Source: Brevundimonas sp.
GTDB taxonomy: Bacteria; Pseudomonadota; Alphaproteobacteria; Caulobacterales; Caulobacteraceae
NCBI RefSeq assembly: GCF_030704825.1
Contig: NZ_JAUYNX010000030.1
Coordinates: forward strand, 1-64,000
Direction of reading: 5' to 3'
Length of the DNA stretch: 64,000 nt
In this document: positions 62,954 through 64,000 of the stretch, one piece after another
How positions within the stretch are numbered: position 1 is the stretch's first letter
Layout of the letters: every line of letters begins with the position of its first letter
Notes under the pieces: model-generated
Seen by the model: the letters and a program-made list of their open reading frames with translations, nothing else
Database searches by the model: none
Told to the model about the DNA's origin: nothing
Made by a program: the position numbers and the translations under genes

Positions 62954-64000
62954 ATGATATCCAGGGTCTGCGTCGTCGCCGCCGGGGGCACCGGCGGGCA
63001 CATGTTTCCCGCCGAGGCGCTGTCGCGGGAGCTTCAGGCGCGGGGCTGGCGCATCGTGCTGGCCACTGACCATCGCGGCGAGAGCTACGCCCAGGCCTTT
63101 CCGGCCGAGGAGCGGATCGCGCTCGACGCCGCCACCGGCCGCGGCCCGATCGGCATGGCGAAGGCGGGGGTGGCCATCGCGCGCGGGGTGTTCAAGGCGC
63201 GGGCGGCGCTGAAGCGGCTGGACGCGGCGGTGGTGGTCGGCTTCGGCGGCTATCCGTCGGCGCCGGCCCTGCTTGCGGCGCTGAGCCAGGGCCGGCCGAC
63301 GCTGCTGCACGAACAGAACGCCGTGCTCGGCCGCACCAACCGCTGGCTCAGCCCGTACGTCGGCGCGATCGCCTCGTCGTTCCCGAACCTGCGGATGGTT
63401 CCGCACGGGGTCGGCGCGCGGGTGACCCTGGTCGGCAATCCGGTGCGGCCCGACATCCGCGCCCTGTACGGCCGGCCCTGGGCGGCGCCGACGGCGCGCG
63501 GGCCGATCCATGTGCTGGTCACCGGCGGCAGCCAGGGCGCGCGCATCCTGGCCGGGGCCGCGCCGCGTGCGCTGGCGGCCCTGCCCGCGCCGCTGCGCAA
63601 ACGCCTGCGGGTGCAGCAACAGGCCCGGCCCGAGACGCTGGAGGCCGCCCGCGCCATCTATCGGGAGGCCGGGATCGAGGCCGAGGCCGCGCCCTTCTTC
63701 GGCGACATGGCCCGGCGGCTGGCGACGACCCATCTGGTCATCGGCCGGGCGGGGGCCTCGACCTGTTCCGAACTGGCCGTGGCGGCCCTCCCGTCGCTGC
63801 TGATCCCGCTGAAGATCGCCATGGACGACCACCAGCGCTTCAACGCCGCCAGCCTGGCCGAGGCCGGCGGGGCGGAGGTCGTGCTGGAGGACGAGGCGTC
63901 GGTCGAGCGGCTGACGACGGCGCTGCAGGCCTTGTTGTCCGATCCGGCCCGGCTGGCGGCGATGAGCGCCGGCGCGCGGTCGGCGGCCCTGCCGGATGCG
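62954..64000 (+). CDS. murG: Lipid I N-acetylglucosaminyltransferase MurG, cut by window end
   Basis: The first 349 codons of the enzyme that adds GlcNAc to lipid I to make lipid II, on the inner face of the membrane. The donor/acceptor marks are the N-terminal VAAGGTGGHMFPAEALSREL and VLVTGGSQGA. The reading frame stays open to the window edge, so the 3' end is missing. The ATG at 62954 follows 43 bases after element B with a weak ribosome site. Confidence 0.95.
   Translation, partial: MISRVCVVAAGGTGGHMFPAEALSRELQARGWRIVLATDHRGESYAQAFPAEERIALDAATGRGPIGMAKAGVAIARGVFKARAALKRLDAAVVVGFGGYPSAPALLAALSQGRPTLLHEQNAVLGRTNRWLSPYVGAIASSFPNLRMVPHGVGARVTLVGNPVRPDIRALYGRPWAAPTARGPIHVLVTGGSQGARILAGAAPRALAALPAPLRKRLRVQQQARPETLEAARAIYREAGIEAEAAPFFGDMARRLATTHLVIGRAGASTCSELAVAALPSLLIPLKIAMDDHQRFNAASLAEAGGAEVVLEDEASVERLTTALQALLSDPARLAAMSAGARSAALPDA

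Noticed and set aside
1..64000. Prophage, IS element, toxin-antitoxin or defence island
   Set aside because: No transposase, integrase, terminase, toxin or restriction gene is recognisable. All larger frames resolve to housekeeping or lineage genes.

Overview
The window looks like core chromosome of a high-GC alphaproteobacterium of the Caulobacterales, most likely Brevundimonas-like. The evidence is the overall GC-rich composition, an F0 ATP synthase operon of the atpI-B-E-b'-b type lying apart from F1, the order of division and murein genes starting with mraZ-rsmH-ftsL-ftsI, split gcvPA/gcvPB, an oxygen-dependent coproporphyrinogen oxidase, a Rieske/cytochrome b/cytochrome c1 operon, and CtrA-type half sites (TTAACCAT). 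The species is inferred, not proven. No prophage, insertion sequence, CRISPR array or clearly foreign island was seen.

Layout. 0-3.1 kb: F0 operon (atpI, atpB, atpE, atpF', atpF) ending at a strong terminator. 3.1-4.5 kb: a small membrane protein and an FkbM methyltransferase. 4.5-9.2 kb (minus): the glycine cleavage operon gcvT-gcvH-gcvPA-gcvPB behind a tandem glycine riboswitch, preceded by a TetR regulator and an adenine deaminase. 10.9-14.1 kb: a membrane protein, argS and a secreted protein. 14.2-19.3 kb: ispH, an MliC-DUF4232 lipoprotein, kbl-tdh (threonine to glycine and acetyl-CoA, tying in with the gcv operon) and a bacterial OGFr-domain protein. 19.4-24.0 kb: topoisomerase IB with a coupled small partner, rlmJ, a few small enzymes, hemF.

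24.0-26.6 kb: a repeat-rich intergenic stretch, a secreted M19 dipeptidase, and trmL, whose last 12 codons lie in a repeat. 26.7-29.6 kb: petABC (complex III). 29.6-34.1 kb: two secreted M28 peptidases and a RidA protein. 34.1-37.4 kb: a TonB-dependent heme-type receptor and a DUF6607 protein behind a Fur-like box. 37.5-42.5 kb: an M48 protease, a KAS III-like synthase with an NTF2-like partner, a CitE-like/SDR pair and a free methionine sulfoxide reductase. 42.7-45.8 kb: two adjacent envelope proteins (Sel1 repeat, beta-helix) behind a CtrA-like palindrome, then a tRNA with a CAU anticodon. 46.0-51.3 kb: SIMPL protein, panD, sppA, amidase and others. 51.26-51.64 kb: RNase P RNA.

52.4-64 kb: the dcw cluster mraZ-rsmH-ftsL-ftsI-murE-murF-mraY-murD-ftsW-murG (murG is cut by the window edge). 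It is tightly packed, mostly with 4-base ATGA overlaps, and interrupted only by two related ~137-bp inverted-repeat elements, one before murD and one before murG. Four CCCA boxes at exact 10-bp spacing upstream of mraZ look like the MraZ operator. Most of the window is ordinary housekeeping. The least explained parts are the repeat elements, the CtrA-like Sel1/beta-helix pair, the topoisomerase IB partner and several small unassigned proteins.
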